From assembly GCA_963804595.1 (NCBI GenBank), contig CAWDQZ010000004.1, positions 164,732 through 228,731 of the forward strand: DNA of 64,000 nucleotides, in the 5' to 3' direction. The position numbers were made by a program, and so were the translations under genes. Every line of letters begins with the position of its first letter. Position 1 is the stretch's first letter. Under the pieces are notes generated by a model. The model saw only the letters and a program-made list of their open reading frames with translations, was not told the origin of the DNA and did not search any database. This document shows positions 42,319 to 50,730 of the stretch, in pieces. Source of the stretch: DASUPK01 sp963804595 (GTDB taxonomy: Bacteria; Actinomycetota; Thermoleophilia; Solirubrobacterales; 70-9).

Positions 42319-44525
42319 GCTTCGGCGACTACGCCTTCGGCGTCGTCGGGCTCGCACTGGTCGCGATCCCGATGGCGATGGGCGGCGTGCGGCTGCGGGG
42401 GCGGCTCCTGCCGGGCTGGGAGGGAGCCCCGGCGCGCCTAGCCGAGGCGGTCCTCGCCGTCGCGCTGTTCACCATCCTGCTCCAGCTCCTGGGCGCCTTC
42501 GGGATCCTCGTCCCCGGCGTCCTGATCCCCGCCGCCCTCCTGGTCGGCCTTGGCCTGTACTTCGGTGTGCCCGGCGCATTTTCGACCACCTATGCCGAAA
42601 AGGCGTCGAGCACGAGCGCTGCGAGTCAGACACCGCCGGCGCCGGCGATCCCCCTTCCCCAGCTGGTGTTGGCGCTGCTCGCCGCCACCTTCGTCGCAGC
42701 CCACTGGGCAACGGGTCTCCAGGACGTCTGGGGGAGAGGGATGCTCACCTTCGACACGCTCTGGTACCACGGCCCGTTCGCCGCACGGATTGCCGACACC
42801 GGCTCGGTCTGGGGGATGCACTTCACCGACCCCCTCTACCTGAACTGGTTCTACCCCCAGAACTCCGAGCTCCTGCACGGCGCCGGAATCGTCCTCTTCG
42901 ATCGCGACCTCCTCTCGCCCTTCGTCAACTTCGGCTGGCTCGGCGTCGCGCTGCTGGCCGCCTGGTGCATCGGCCGCCCCTACGGGGTCGCGCCCCTCTC
43001 GCTCACCGCCGTCGCCATCGCCATGGACACCGGCCCGATGGTCCCCCGCGAGGCCGGTACACCGGCGACGGACACGGTCCCGGTCGCGATGCTCCTGGCC
43101 GCCGCGGCCATCCTCATCAACGCCTGGGCCGCGCGGTCGCGAGACCCTGCGTCGGGTGGCGGCCCTGCCGCGGCGACGGAACCCCAAAACCGTGCCGGCC
43201 GTTCCGAAGCCGTCCTCATGGGAGCCGTCCTAGTCGCGGGCCTGGCGGTCGGCATCGCACTGGGCAGCAAATTGACCATCTGGGGCGTCACCGTCGCCTT
43301 CGCGATCGGCGTCCCGTTCCTGGTCCCGCGCGAATTCCGCTGGAAGGCATTCTGGGCGTTCGTCGGCGGGGTGGCCGCGGTGAGCGCGTTCTGGTTCTTC
43401 CGAAACCTGATCCATGCCGGCAACCCGCTCCCCTGGATCCGCCAGATCGGCCCGCTCGACCTGCCCGGCCCAAACCGGGGCCTCGAGGGGCGAACCGACT
43501 TCACCGTCGCCCACTACATCTTCAGCAACCCGAGCACCGGCCTCTGGCGCCAGTACTTCCTCAACCCGATCGAGAACCTGCTGGGACCGCTCTGGTTCCT
43601 GATCATCGGCGGCGCCTCCGCGGGCGCGATCCTCTCGATCTGGCGGCCGCGCTCGGCGGCGGTGCGACTCGCCGGCGTGATCACGATCGTCGCCGCGGTC
43701 GCGTACGTCTTCACGCCGCTCACGGCCGCGGGGCCGGAAGGGCACCCGCTCGCCTTCGGCATCAACCTCCGCTACCTGATTCCGGGCTTCGCGCTGGGAC
43801 TGGCTCTGCTGCCGCTGGAGCCCCGGATCACGCCGGAGCGGTTCCGATTGCCGCTGCTCGTCGGGGGCCTGATCGCGCTCTTCTTCACCTCGCACTACTC
43901 GGACGCGAACGTCGCCTGGGACGGCGCCTTCGCTTCGATCCCGTGGGCGGTCCTGATCGGGATCGTCCTGATCGGCGGTCCCGTCGGGCTGGCCCTGCTG
44001 GCGAGACGTGACGCCTGGGTCGCCGGCGTCGCGGGGGCGGTCCTCGTACTTGCGATCGCCGCCGTCGGCTGGGCCAAGCAGGACGACTACTTCGCGCACC
44101 GCTACGACCGCTCCGAGGACTTCCGCTTCCAGCTCGACAAGGCGGTCCAGTGGGCGAAGCCGACCTCGGGCCTGCGCATCGGGGTGGCGGGGACGAGCGG
44201 CGCCTACAACCAGTACGGCTTCTACGGCGACGCGGTCGACAATTACGTCCAGTACGTCGGCCGCCACCTGCCCGAGGCCGACTTCCGGGCGATCGAGACG
44301 TGCGCCGCGTTCCGCCAGGCGGTCAACGAGGGCGACTACGACTACCTGATCACCACGCCGGAGCTGGATCTCAACAACCCGGCTGACGCCAGTCCCTCCC
44401 CGGAGCGCGGCTGGGTGAAGAACGACCCCGCCCTCCAGGAGGTGCTGCACGCGAGCCGCGTCTCCGTCTTCAAGGTCAACGGCCCGCTGTCGCCGGCGGG
44501 GTGCAACGTCGGGAGCGGGCGGTGA
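42315..44525 (+). CDS. Polytopic membrane protein, GT-C-like (paralog 3 of 4)
   Basis: 736 residues, GTG start overlapping the previous stop by 4 nt. Core: TLWYHGPFAARIADTGSVWGMHFTDPLYLNWFYPQNSELLH and RDLLSPFVNFGWLGVALLAAWCIGRPYG. The C-terminal part has LRIGVAGTSGAYNQYGFYGDAVDNYVQYVGR and YDYLITTPELDL. A Ser/Pro-rich stretch around residue 100 (KASSTSAASQTPPAPA) separates the first two helices from the catalytic-like core. Relative to paralogs 1 and 2 the third is closer to paralog 4 in the WYH and DPLYLNWFYPQ segments. Confidence 0.7.
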   Translation: MSFGDYAFGVVGLALVAIPMAMGGVRLRGRLLPGWEGAPARLAEAVLAVALFTILLQLLGAFGILVPGVLIPAALLVGLGLYFGVPGAFSTTYAEKASSTSAASQTPPAPAIPLPQLVLALLAATFVAAHWATGLQDVWGRGMLTFDTLWYHGPFAARIADTGSVWGMHFTDPLYLNWFYPQNSELLHGAGIVLFDRDLLSPFVNFGWLGVALLAAWCIGRPYGVAPLSLTAVAIAMDTGPMVPREAGTPATDTVPVAMLLAAAAILINAWAARSRDPASGGGPAAATEPQNRAGRSEAVLMGAVLVAGLAVGIALGSKLTIWGVTVAFAIGVPFLVPREFRWKAFWAFVGGVAAVSAFWFFRNLIHAGNPLPWIRQIGPLDLPGPNRGLEGRTDFTVAHYIFSNPSTGLWRQYFLNPIENLLGPLWFLIIGGASAGAILSIWRPRSAAVRLAGVITIVAAVAYVFTPLTAAGPEGHPLAFGINLRYLIPGFALGLALLPLEPRITPERFRLPLLVGGLIALFFTSHYSDANVAWDGAFASIPWAVLIGIVLIGGPVGLALLARRDAWVAGVAGAVLVLAIAAVGWAKQDDYFAHRYDRSEDFRFQLDKAVQWAKPTSGLRIGVAGTSGAYNQYGFYGDAVDNYVQYVGRHLPEADFRAIETCAAFRQAVNEGDYDYLITTPELDLNNPADASPSPERGWVKNDPALQEVLHASRVSVFKVNGPLSPAGCNVGSGR

Positions 44526-46741
44526 GCTCCACCGGCGACTACGTCCTGGGCACGGTCGGCCTGCTCGCGATCGCGGTGACGATGGCGATCGCCGGCCGGA
44601 CGACGCGGCGCGCGGCGCTGCCGGGGTGGACCGGAACGCCGGCGCTGCTGGCGGACGGGGTCCTCGCGATCGGCTACCTGGTCGTGATCTCCGAGCTGCT
44701 CGGGCTGTTCGGCATCCTCGACGGCGTCCTTCTGGTCACCGCCTGCCTGATCGTCGGGGGCGGCGCGATCCGGCTCGAGCCGACGTTGATCAGCGCCGGC
44801 AGCCGGGTGGCCCACTGGAGGGAGGCCGCGGCGTCCGAAGAGCGAGAGGCGCCGCCGGCGAGCCGCATCGAGCTGGGTGCGGCGGTCGTGATCGCGGTGA
44901 TCGTCGCCGCGCAGTGGGCGGGACCGACACTCCTCGCCCTCGACCGCGGCATCTACGGCGGTGACTCGCTCTGGTACCACATGCCGCTCGCGGCGCACAT
45001 CGCGCAGACCGGCTCGGTCACCTCGCTGCTCTACACGGACCCGCTCTACCTGAACTGGTTCTATCCGCAGGTCTCGGAGCTGGTCCATGCCGGCGGGATC
45101 CTCCTCTACGGAAACGACTTCCTCTCCCCGCTGCTCAACCTGGCCTGGCTGGGCATCGCCCTGTTCGCCGGCTGGTGCATCGGCAGGCCCTACGGCTCGG
45201 GGGCCACCGGGCTCGCCGCAGTCGCCTCGGTGATGGCTGCGAACCTGCTCTTCTCGCGGCAGCCCGGCAACGCGAACAACGATGTCGTCGCGATCGCCCT
45301 CTTCCTCTCCGCCGTCGCCCTGCTGGTCAATGCGAGATGGGAGAGGGATAGGCCGGTGCTCGGTGCCCTGCTCGTGGCTGGATTGGCCGCGGGTCTCGCG
45401 CTGGGCACGAAGCTCACGGTCGTCCCTCCGGTGCTCGCTCTCACCCTGGGGGTGATCGTGATCGCGGGCCGGGGAGAACGCTGGCGGGTCGCCGCGACCT
45501 GGATCGGCGGGATGGTCGTCGGCGGCGGCTACTGGTACGTCCGCAACCTGATCGTCTCGGGCAACCCCTTCCCCTGGCAGGACATCGGGCCGATCCATCA
45601 CGCCGAGGCGCTCCAGGGGCGCCACCCCTACGCGATCGTCCACTACGCCACCGACACCGACGTCTGGGGGAAGTTCTTCACGCCCGCCCTGCACGAGCGG
45701 CTCGGCGATCTCTGGCCGGTGTACCTCGCCCTCGCCGTGCTCGGCGTCGTGCTCGTTCTCTGGCGCGGGGGCCGGATGGAGCGGATGCTCGGGGCAGTTG
45801 CCCTGCTCTCCGCGATCGCCTACCTGCTCACGCCGCTGGGCGCGTCAGGGCCAGAGGGGATGCCGGTCGGCTTCCGGCTCAACATCCGCTATCTAGCTCC
45901 CGGGCTGATCCTGGCGCTGACCCTGCTCGCGATTCCCCCGTTCGGCGACGACCGGGACTTCTGGCGCCTCGGCAGTCGCCTGCGCCTCTGGCGGCTCGGT
46001 ACGCTCGCGATCCTCGCCCTGCTGGTGGTGGTGAGCGCCGGCGCGATCGGCGCGATCGACACCGACCGCATCCCGGGCACGGCGGTGATCGCGCTCGCGC
46101 TGGTCGGGATCCCGTTGCTGCTCGTCTTCCTCTCCCGCCGCGGGATGGCCCCGATGCCGCTGGCCGGCATCGGGGCAGCGACGCTGATCGCGCTCGCCGT
46201 GGGGGGCCGCTTCGTCCAGGACCACTATCTCGACCAGCGCTACTCCTCCGACGCTCCCGACTACCCGAAGACCGAGCAGCCCGCCGTCGAGCTCGGCCAG
46301 GGGCTGGGCGCTGCCTACGACTGGGCGCGCGGCACCCACGACGTCAAGATCGGCCTCTCCGGAACGATGGGGGCGCTCTTCCAGTACGGGCTCTGGGGCC
46401 TGGACTCGAGCAACGCCGTCACCTATGTCGGCCAGCACGGCCCGCGTGGCTCCTTCAGCGAGATCCAGGGGTGTCCGGAGTTCATCGCCGCCCTCAACGA
46501 CGGCAATTACGACTTCGTCGTCACCACGCCCACCTATCACCAGGACGATCCGGCGGCGGACACACTCCCCGTCCAGCGGGACTGGATCTCGCGCGCCGGG
46601 AACGTCCAGCGGGTGGCAGGCGCGAACCTCGTCGACGTCTGGGAGGTGACCGGGCCCCTGAACCCACTCGCCTGCGCGACCCCGGCGGCCGGCGGTGAGA
46701 AGAACCCTGCCAAGATCCTCCCGAGCGTCACGGGAGAGTGA
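44522..46741 (+). CDS. Polytopic membrane protein, GT-C-like (paralog 4 of 4)
   Basis: 739 residues from the GTG at 44522 (MSSTGDYVLGTVG), which overlaps the previous stop by 4 nt as in the other members. An upstream in-frame ATG at 44501 is less likely. Core: SLWYHMPLAAHIAQTGSVTSLLYTDPLYLNWFYPQVSELVH, with Val replacing Asn in the PQNSE segment. The C-terminal part has VKIGLSGTMGALFQYGLWGLDSSNAVTYVGQHG and YDFVVTTPTYH. The last of the coupled run; a gap of 49 nt separates it from the next gene. Confidence 0.7.
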   Translation: MSSTGDYVLGTVGLLAIAVTMAIAGRTTRRAALPGWTGTPALLADGVLAIGYLVVISELLGLFGILDGVLLVTACLIVGGGAIRLEPTLISAGSRVAHWREAAASEEREAPPASRIELGAAVVIAVIVAAQWAGPTLLALDRGIYGGDSLWYHMPLAAHIAQTGSVTSLLYTDPLYLNWFYPQVSELVHAGGILLYGNDFLSPLLNLAWLGIALFAGWCIGRPYGSGATGLAAVASVMAANLLFSRQPGNANNDVVAIALFLSAVALLVNARWERDRPVLGALLVAGLAAGLALGTKLTVVPPVLALTLGVIVIAGRGERWRVAATWIGGMVVGGGYWYVRNLIVSGNPFPWQDIGPIHHAEALQGRHPYAIVHYATDTDVWGKFFTPALHERLGDLWPVYLALAVLGVVLVLWRGGRMERMLGAVALLSAIAYLLTPLGASGPEGMPVGFRLNIRYLAPGLILALTLLAIPPFGDDRDFWRLGSRLRLWRLGTLAILALLVVVSAGAIGAIDTDRIPGTAVIALALVGIPLLLVFLSRRGMAPMPLAGIGAATLIALAVGGRFVQDHYLDQRYSSDAPDYPKTEQPAVELGQGLGAAYDWARGTHDVKIGLSGTMGALFQYGLWGLDSSNAVTYVGQHGPRGSFSEIQGCPEFIAALNDGNYDFVVTTPTYHQDDPAADTLPVQRDWISRAGNVQRVAGANLVDVWEVTGPLNPLACATPAAGGEKNPAKILPSVTGE

Positions 46742-46790
46742 TCTACCGCAGGGCGGTGTGGCGAGGGCACGCCCGTGGTACCCATACGGC

Positions 46791-47123
46791 GTGACCTATC
46801 CGCTCGACAACGCCCTCTTCCAGTGGGAGGAGGGGTCACGCCGCCTCGCGGAGCTCTCGCTCGACCCGCGTGTCGCGCGCACCGCCAGGCGCACCGTGGA
46901 CGCGATCCGCGACGAGCTGCGCCGCCGGATCGGCCCGACGTTCACAGCCCAGGAGCTGGCCGACCTCTACGGGCGAGGCACCGACTGGGCCCTCGAGGCG
47001 GCGCGGGGTGCGGCCCCGATGAGCGCCGTCGACCTGGACCCGCAGGCGATCGTGGACGGCGCCTTCAACGAGTACCTCCGCGGCGCCAGGGACTACTCGG
47101 GTGGCCGCGTCATAGCTGAGTAG
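46791..47123 (+). CDS. Conserved hypothetical protein
   Basis: 110 residues from the GTG at 46791 (MTYPLDNALFQWEEGSRRL). It is helical, with a charged first half (LSLDPRVARTARRTVDAIRDELRRRIG) and the conserved-looking FTAQELADLYGRGTDWALEAA followed by VDLDPQAIVDGAFNEYLRGARDYSGG. The pattern is familiar from actinobacterial proteins of unknown function; I cannot name the family. Starts 49 nt after the last membrane paralog and may share its transcript. A longer reading from 46695 is unlikely. Confidence 0.65.
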   Translation: MTYPLDNALFQWEEGSRRLAELSLDPRVARTARRTVDAIRDELRRRIGPTFTAQELADLYGRGTDWALEAARGAAPMSAVDLDPQAIVDGAFNEYLRGARDYSGGRVIAE

Positions 47124-47147
47124 AAGCGGGCCCCGCGCCGATCGGCG

Positions 47148-47660
47148 TCAGTCTTCTGCGTCGGCCCTCTCGAGAACGATCCGGTCGGGCTCGATCGTGA
47201 CGCGCAGCGCGCGGTGGCCCTCCCAGTGCTCGGTGTAGTTCGGGTCGTCCTTGATGGCGGGGTCGAGCCAGATGCCGTAGCCCTCCTCCTCGCCCTGGTC
47301 GAAGGTCGCCTCGAGGGGCCGGCGGCGGCCACGGCCGCGGCGGCCGCGTCGGCGGCGCCGCCGGCGCCGGCCTGCCGCCTCCCCGCCCTCGCCGTCACCC
47401 TCGCCCTCCTCGGTCGCGTCCTCTTCCTCCTCGGGCGCGGGTTCGCTCAGCTCGGCCTCGATCTCAGCCTCGATCTCGTCGCGAAGGTCGATGTCGGCCG
47501 CGGGCTCCTCGCCCTCGGCGTCGAGCCCGTGGCGCTGTCTGAAGTCACGCAGCTGGGATGCGGAAACGCCCAGCTGGTGAGCGATCCAGGCATCGGTCCG
47601 CCCCTGGCGGACCCAGGCGCGGATCTGGTTGAGCTGTGGTCTCAGCGACGCGCGGGGCAT
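47148..47660 (-). CDS. HTH-containing protein with acidic and Arg-rich segments
   Basis: 170 residues in four parts. Residues 1-48 form a helix-turn-helix (NQIRAWVRQGRTDAWIAHQLGVSASQLRDFRQRHG). Residues 50-95 are acidic (EIEAEIEAELSEPAPEEEED). Residues 96-112 are a run of Arg/Gly (GRRRRRRRRGRRGRGRRR). The C-terminal 50 residues are a small folded-looking domain with YGIWLDPAIKDDPNYTEHWEGHRALRVTIEPDRIVL. The charged middle suggests binding to DNA or RNA and a flexible linker. The family recurs in Thermoleophilia but its function is unknown to me. Confidence 0.7.
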   Translation of the reverse strand: MPRASLRPQLNQIRAWVRQGRTDAWIAHQLGVSASQLRDFRQRHGLDAEGEEPAADIDLRDEIEAEIEAELSEPAPEEEEDATEEGEGDGEGGEAAGRRRRRRRRGRRGRGRRRPLEATFDQGEEEGYGIWLDPAIKDDPNYTEHWEGHRALRVTIEPDRIVLERADAED

Positions 47661-47838
47661 CGGCGGCGGACTCTAGTTGATCGCGATTTGCGGCCGATCA
47701 GGGGCAGCTCTGTGGCTCCTGTCACGGTTCCCTCTTGATTCGAGGGTGAACCAGCGGGTACGCTACCTACTACTGAGTAGCCCAATCGGACTGCCGTGGG
47801 GGTAGCGGAGTCCCTTGATCCCTAGGAGGCGTCTGACA

Positions 47839-48084
47839 ATGCTGGTGCTGACACGGAAGCCGGGCCAGAGCATCATGATCGGCGACGGCGTCGAGGTACA
47901 GGTGCTCTCGGTTGCGGGCGAGAAGGTGAGACTCGGCATCACGGCTCCTCGCCATGTCTCCATCTTCCGGCACGAGGTCTACGACCGGATCGGGAGCGAG
48001 GCTTCCGGTCGCGAGCAGGAGCTGGACGAACGCACCGACGCCGTCGTCGAGGACGCGCTCAGCCGGCTTTCGCACCGCGCCTGA
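47839..48084 (+). CDS. csrA: Carbon storage regulator CsrA
   Basis: Post-transcriptional regulator that binds GGA motifs in mRNA leaders. From the ATG at 47839 it reads MLVLTRKPGQSIMIGDGVEVQVLSV, then VRLGITAPRHVSIFRHEVYDRI, matching the family's five strands and RNA-binding RLGI and RxEVY positions. 81 residues, slightly longer than usual because of an extended C-terminal helix (EQELDERTDAVVEDALSRL). AGGAGG at 47824-47829 is a strong ribosome-binding site 9 nt ahead. There is no fliW or flagellar gene nearby. A hairpin overlaps its stop. Confidence 0.95.
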   Translation: MLVLTRKPGQSIMIGDGVEVQVLSVAGEKVRLGITAPRHVSIFRHEVYDRIGSEASGREQELDERTDAVVEDALSRLSHRA

Positions 48085-48097
48085 TCCAGTCAGGCGC
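48077..48097. terminator. Bidirectional hairpin at the convergent csrA / SnoaL ends
   Basis: A perfect 8-bp stem, GCGCCTGA and TCAGGCGC, with loop TCCAG, includes both stop codons: TGA of csrA at 48082-48084 and the TGA of the leftward gene at 48090-48092. It could end transcription in both directions. No T-run follows. Confidence 0.6.
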
Positions 48098-48521
48098 TGA
48101 GTTCCACAAACTCCGACAGCCCGGCCGCGCGCATGGCTTCGGCCTTGCTCAGGTAGACGAGCAACCGCGTCATCCGGCCGTCTCGCATCGTGATCACGTG
48201 GGCGACGCGCATGCTGAGCGGGATTCCACTTTCCCTTCCGCGCCCGCTGCAGTGCAACCAAAGGAAGACGGTGTCCGCGCGCCCCCTCGCCTCCACGGGC
48301 TCGAGCGTGAGATCGGGGTAGGTATCGACCCAGCTGGCGTAGTGGCGCCTGATCGCGTCGATCCCTCGATGAACTGAGAACTCGGGGTCCTCCGGGGCTG
48401 AGTGGTATTCACCGTCCTTGTCCCAGATCTCGAGATCGTCCGCGGTTCTATCGCCGGAGTTGAAGCGGGCGTACGCGGCGAGGACGATCTCTACGTTCTG
48501 CTGGAGCTCTACCGACCGCAT
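48090..48521 (-). CDS. SnoaL-like / NTF2-fold protein
   Basis: 143 residues: MRSVELQQNVEIVLAAYARFNSGDRTADDLEIWDKDGEYHSAPEDP, then HRGIDAIRRHYASWVDTYPDLTLEPVEARG and the C-terminal strands FLWLHCSGRGRESGIPLSMRVAHVITMRDGRMTRLLVYL, ending AEAMRAAGLSEFVELSA. Fold length and strand order are complete. It differs from the 7.6-9.6 kb members by the VEL leader and the extra five C-terminal residues. It lies just downstream of the hydrolase-glycosyltransferase gene on the same strand (13 nt) and may share its transcript. Substrate unknown. Confidence 0.85.
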   Translation of the reverse strand: MRSVELQQNVEIVLAAYARFNSGDRTADDLEIWDKDGEYHSAPEDPEFSVHRGIDAIRRHYASWVDTYPDLTLEPVEARGRADTVFLWLHCSGRGRESGIPLSMRVAHVITMRDGRMTRLLVYLSKAEAMRAAGLSEFVELSA

Positions 48522-48534
48522 GGATCAACCCCAG

Positions 48535-50730
48535 CTAGAGGAGCTCCGCCAGACGCCGGGCGGCGCGAGCAGCGCCGTCGGTCTCCACGTCGCGATAGCC
48601 GACGTCGCGGCCGATCTCCTCCGCAATCGCTGCGGCGATCAGTTCCGGCGAAGAGTCGTCGAAGTCCATGCGGCGGCCGGCCCCGTACCGCTCGAGCCGG
48701 TGGCGGACGTGGAAGTTCTGCTCGAAGTGATGGCGGAGGGGGAAGTAGATGAATGGCCGCTTCTGCGCGGTCAACTCCATCGAGGTCGTCAACCCGCCCT
48801 GAACCACCGCTAGGTCACACGCGGCCAGGTGGCGGTAGAGGTTGTGGACATACGGCACCACCTCGAGCCCGGCGTGAGAGGGGAGCGAGGCCGGGTCGAT
48901 CCGCGGCCCTGCTACGACGATCATGCGCAGATCCGGCACGCGTTCCTTGGCGGCGGGGAAGGAGGCGATCATCCGTCGCAACAGGTCGGCGCCTACGCCC
49001 GACCCGCCGACGGTGACGATGCAGACCCGCTCGTCGTCTCCGTAGCCCAGCTCGTCACGCAGGTTGCCGCGATCCCCGAGCTCGGTGGGGTCGAAGCCGG
49101 TCACGTAGCCGGTGAAGTCGAAGTTGCGCTCGGTCCAGTCGCGGATCATCGGCAGCTGCGGCCCGAGTCGCTCATCGACGATGTCGTCGGGATTCCCGAC
49201 GAAAAGCGCCGTATCGCGAACCTCGGGATGGTGGGCGATGTGGTCCACCATGTCGGCGTTGTAGTCGGCGGTCAGGAAGCTCTCCCGTTCGCCGCCATCC
49301 TCCATGGGGAGGAAGCCGACGAAGTCGGTCAACCAGGCAAAAGGGACCCGCTTCTCGCGCGGGTTCTCGTGCAGGTAGTAGTCGAGCTCCCACGCTTCGT
49401 CCCCGATCCAGAGGTCGTAGCGCTCATCGCGCACGACATCGTGGAACAGCATGAAGTTGGCCGCCAGGATCTCGTCCATGCGGCGCAGCGCTTGGAAACA
49501 GTGCAGGTCGTGCTCGGCCGACTCAGATTCGATGTGCTTCGACTCGTTGGCAAGATGGGCGCTGGCGGGGTGGATGCGCTCGCCTTCACCTTCCAGCACA
49601 CGGGTCACCGGGTCCTGGGCGAGCCAGTCGATCTCCAGATCCGGCTCGAGCCGGCGCAGCTCGCGGGCGATCGCAACGTCGCGCTGCGCGTGGCCGAGTC
49701 CGATCGGGGAGGAGATGTAGAGGGCGCGGGGACGACCATCCGGCCGGTGGACAGTGGGGTCGCGCGGCGTGCGCTTCCGCCCGAAGGCGTCCTCGGAGAA
49801 GTCGCGGAGAGCCAGGTTGACCTGGACGGGCTTGCGCGCGTGCGGGAAGTGCCCCGAGCCCTGGACGACCTCGAGCTGCCCGTCGCCAAGCCGGGCGAGC
49901 GCTCGGCCATCGCGCGGCGGCGCGATCTGATCGTCGGTGCCGTGGATCACCAGCACCGGGCAGTCCAGGCCCTGCGCAAGCGCGCGAAGGGTGCTCCGGT
50001 CGCTGTGGATGTGACCGTACGCTGTGGCGATCAGCGTCTCGGGGTCCGTGTCCAGCGCCCATTCCACTCCGTCCTCGATCCCCTTGGTCGAATGGGGCTC
50101 CGAGAAGCATCGCGAGAACCACCACTCGGCGAACTCCGGGTAGTCCTCCCGCCAGCTGACCCCGTTCAGGTGGCCCCACCAGACCCGCGGGGCGCGTCGA
50201 TTGAAGGTCTTGGAAAGGAGCGCCTTGTTCAGCAGGACCGACCAGTGGGATGGGGTGTAGGGGAACAACGGGCCGATGAAGACGGCGCCCGCAACGCGCT
50301 CCGGCGCGAGGCGCGCCAGCTCCAGCTGGTACTGGGCACCGCGGGAGAGGCTCGCCATCACGGCGCGCTCGGTCCCGGTCGCATCCATCACCGCCAGGCA
50401 GTCGCGGGCGAACTCCGCGGCTCCGTAACGTCGCGCGTCGCGGCAGCGATCCGAGCGGCCGTTCCCGAGCCCGTCCATGGTCAGCACCCGGAAGTGGCGC
50501 GCGAAATACGGGATCTGCATCTTCCAGTGTCGGGAGTGGGTCAGCGACCAGGTGGGGAGCAGGAAGATCGTTTCCTCGCCCGTGCCGTAGATCTCGTAGA
50601 AGAGCCGCTGGCCGTCCCGCTCGGCGAACCCCTCGGCGTCCGGGTAGACCGCGCGGCTCTGCTCGCCGTCGCTTCCGATCGATCGCTCGGCAGGGGCGAG
50701 AGGGACTGGGGTCTCCACGATCGCCTTCAC
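48535..50730 (-). CDS. Alpha/beta-hydrolase fused to a GT28/MGT-like glycosyltransferase
   Basis: 731 residues with two enzymes. Residues about 25-310 form an alpha/beta-hydrolase: FLLPTWSLTHSRHWKMQIPYFARHFRVLTMDGLGNGRS, the nucleophile elbow MASLSRGAQYQLELARL, and the acid and base in VIHGTDDQIAPPRDG and QGSGHFPHARKPV. Residues about 345-731 form a GT-B glycosyltransferase: LYISSPIGLGHAQRDVAIARELR, then CIVTVGGSGVGADLL and VVQGGLTTSMELTAQKRPFIYFPLRHHFEQN, the nucleotide-sugar end of the GT1/GT28 group. The GTG overlaps the TetR stop by 4 nt. I infer that one domain makes or trims an ester and the other adds sugar to the same lipid or macrolide-like substrate. Confidence 0.85.
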   Translation of the reverse strand: MKAIVETPVPLAPAERSIGSDGEQSRAVYPDAEGFAERDGQRLFYEIYGTGEETIFLLPTWSLTHSRHWKMQIPYFARHFRVLTMDGLGNGRSDRCRDARRYGAAEFARDCLAVMDATGTERAVMASLSRGAQYQLELARLAPERVAGAVFIGPLFPYTPSHWSVLLNKALLSKTFNRRAPRVWWGHLNGVSWREDYPEFAEWWFSRCFSEPHSTKGIEDGVEWALDTDPETLIATAYGHIHSDRSTLRALAQGLDCPVLVIHGTDDQIAPPRDGRALARLGDGQLEVVQGSGHFPHARKPVQVNLALRDFSEDAFGRKRTPRDPTVHRPDGRPRALYISSPIGLGHAQRDVAIARELRRLEPDLEIDWLAQDPVTRVLEGEGERIHPASAHLANESKHIESESAEHDLHCFQALRRMDEILAANFMLFHDVVRDERYDLWIGDEAWELDYYLHENPREKRVPFAWLTDFVGFLPMEDGGERESFLTADYNADMVDHIAHHPEVRDTALFVGNPDDIVDERLGPQLPMIRDWTERNFDFTGYVTGFDPTELGDRGNLRDELGYGDDERVCIVTVGGSGVGADLLRRMIASFPAAKERVPDLRMIVVAGPRIDPASLPSHAGLEVVPYVHNLYRHLAACDLAVVQGGLTTSMELTAQKRPFIYFPLRHHFEQNFHVRHRLERYGAGRRMDFDDSSPELIAAAIAEEIGRDVGYRDVETDGAARAARRLAELL

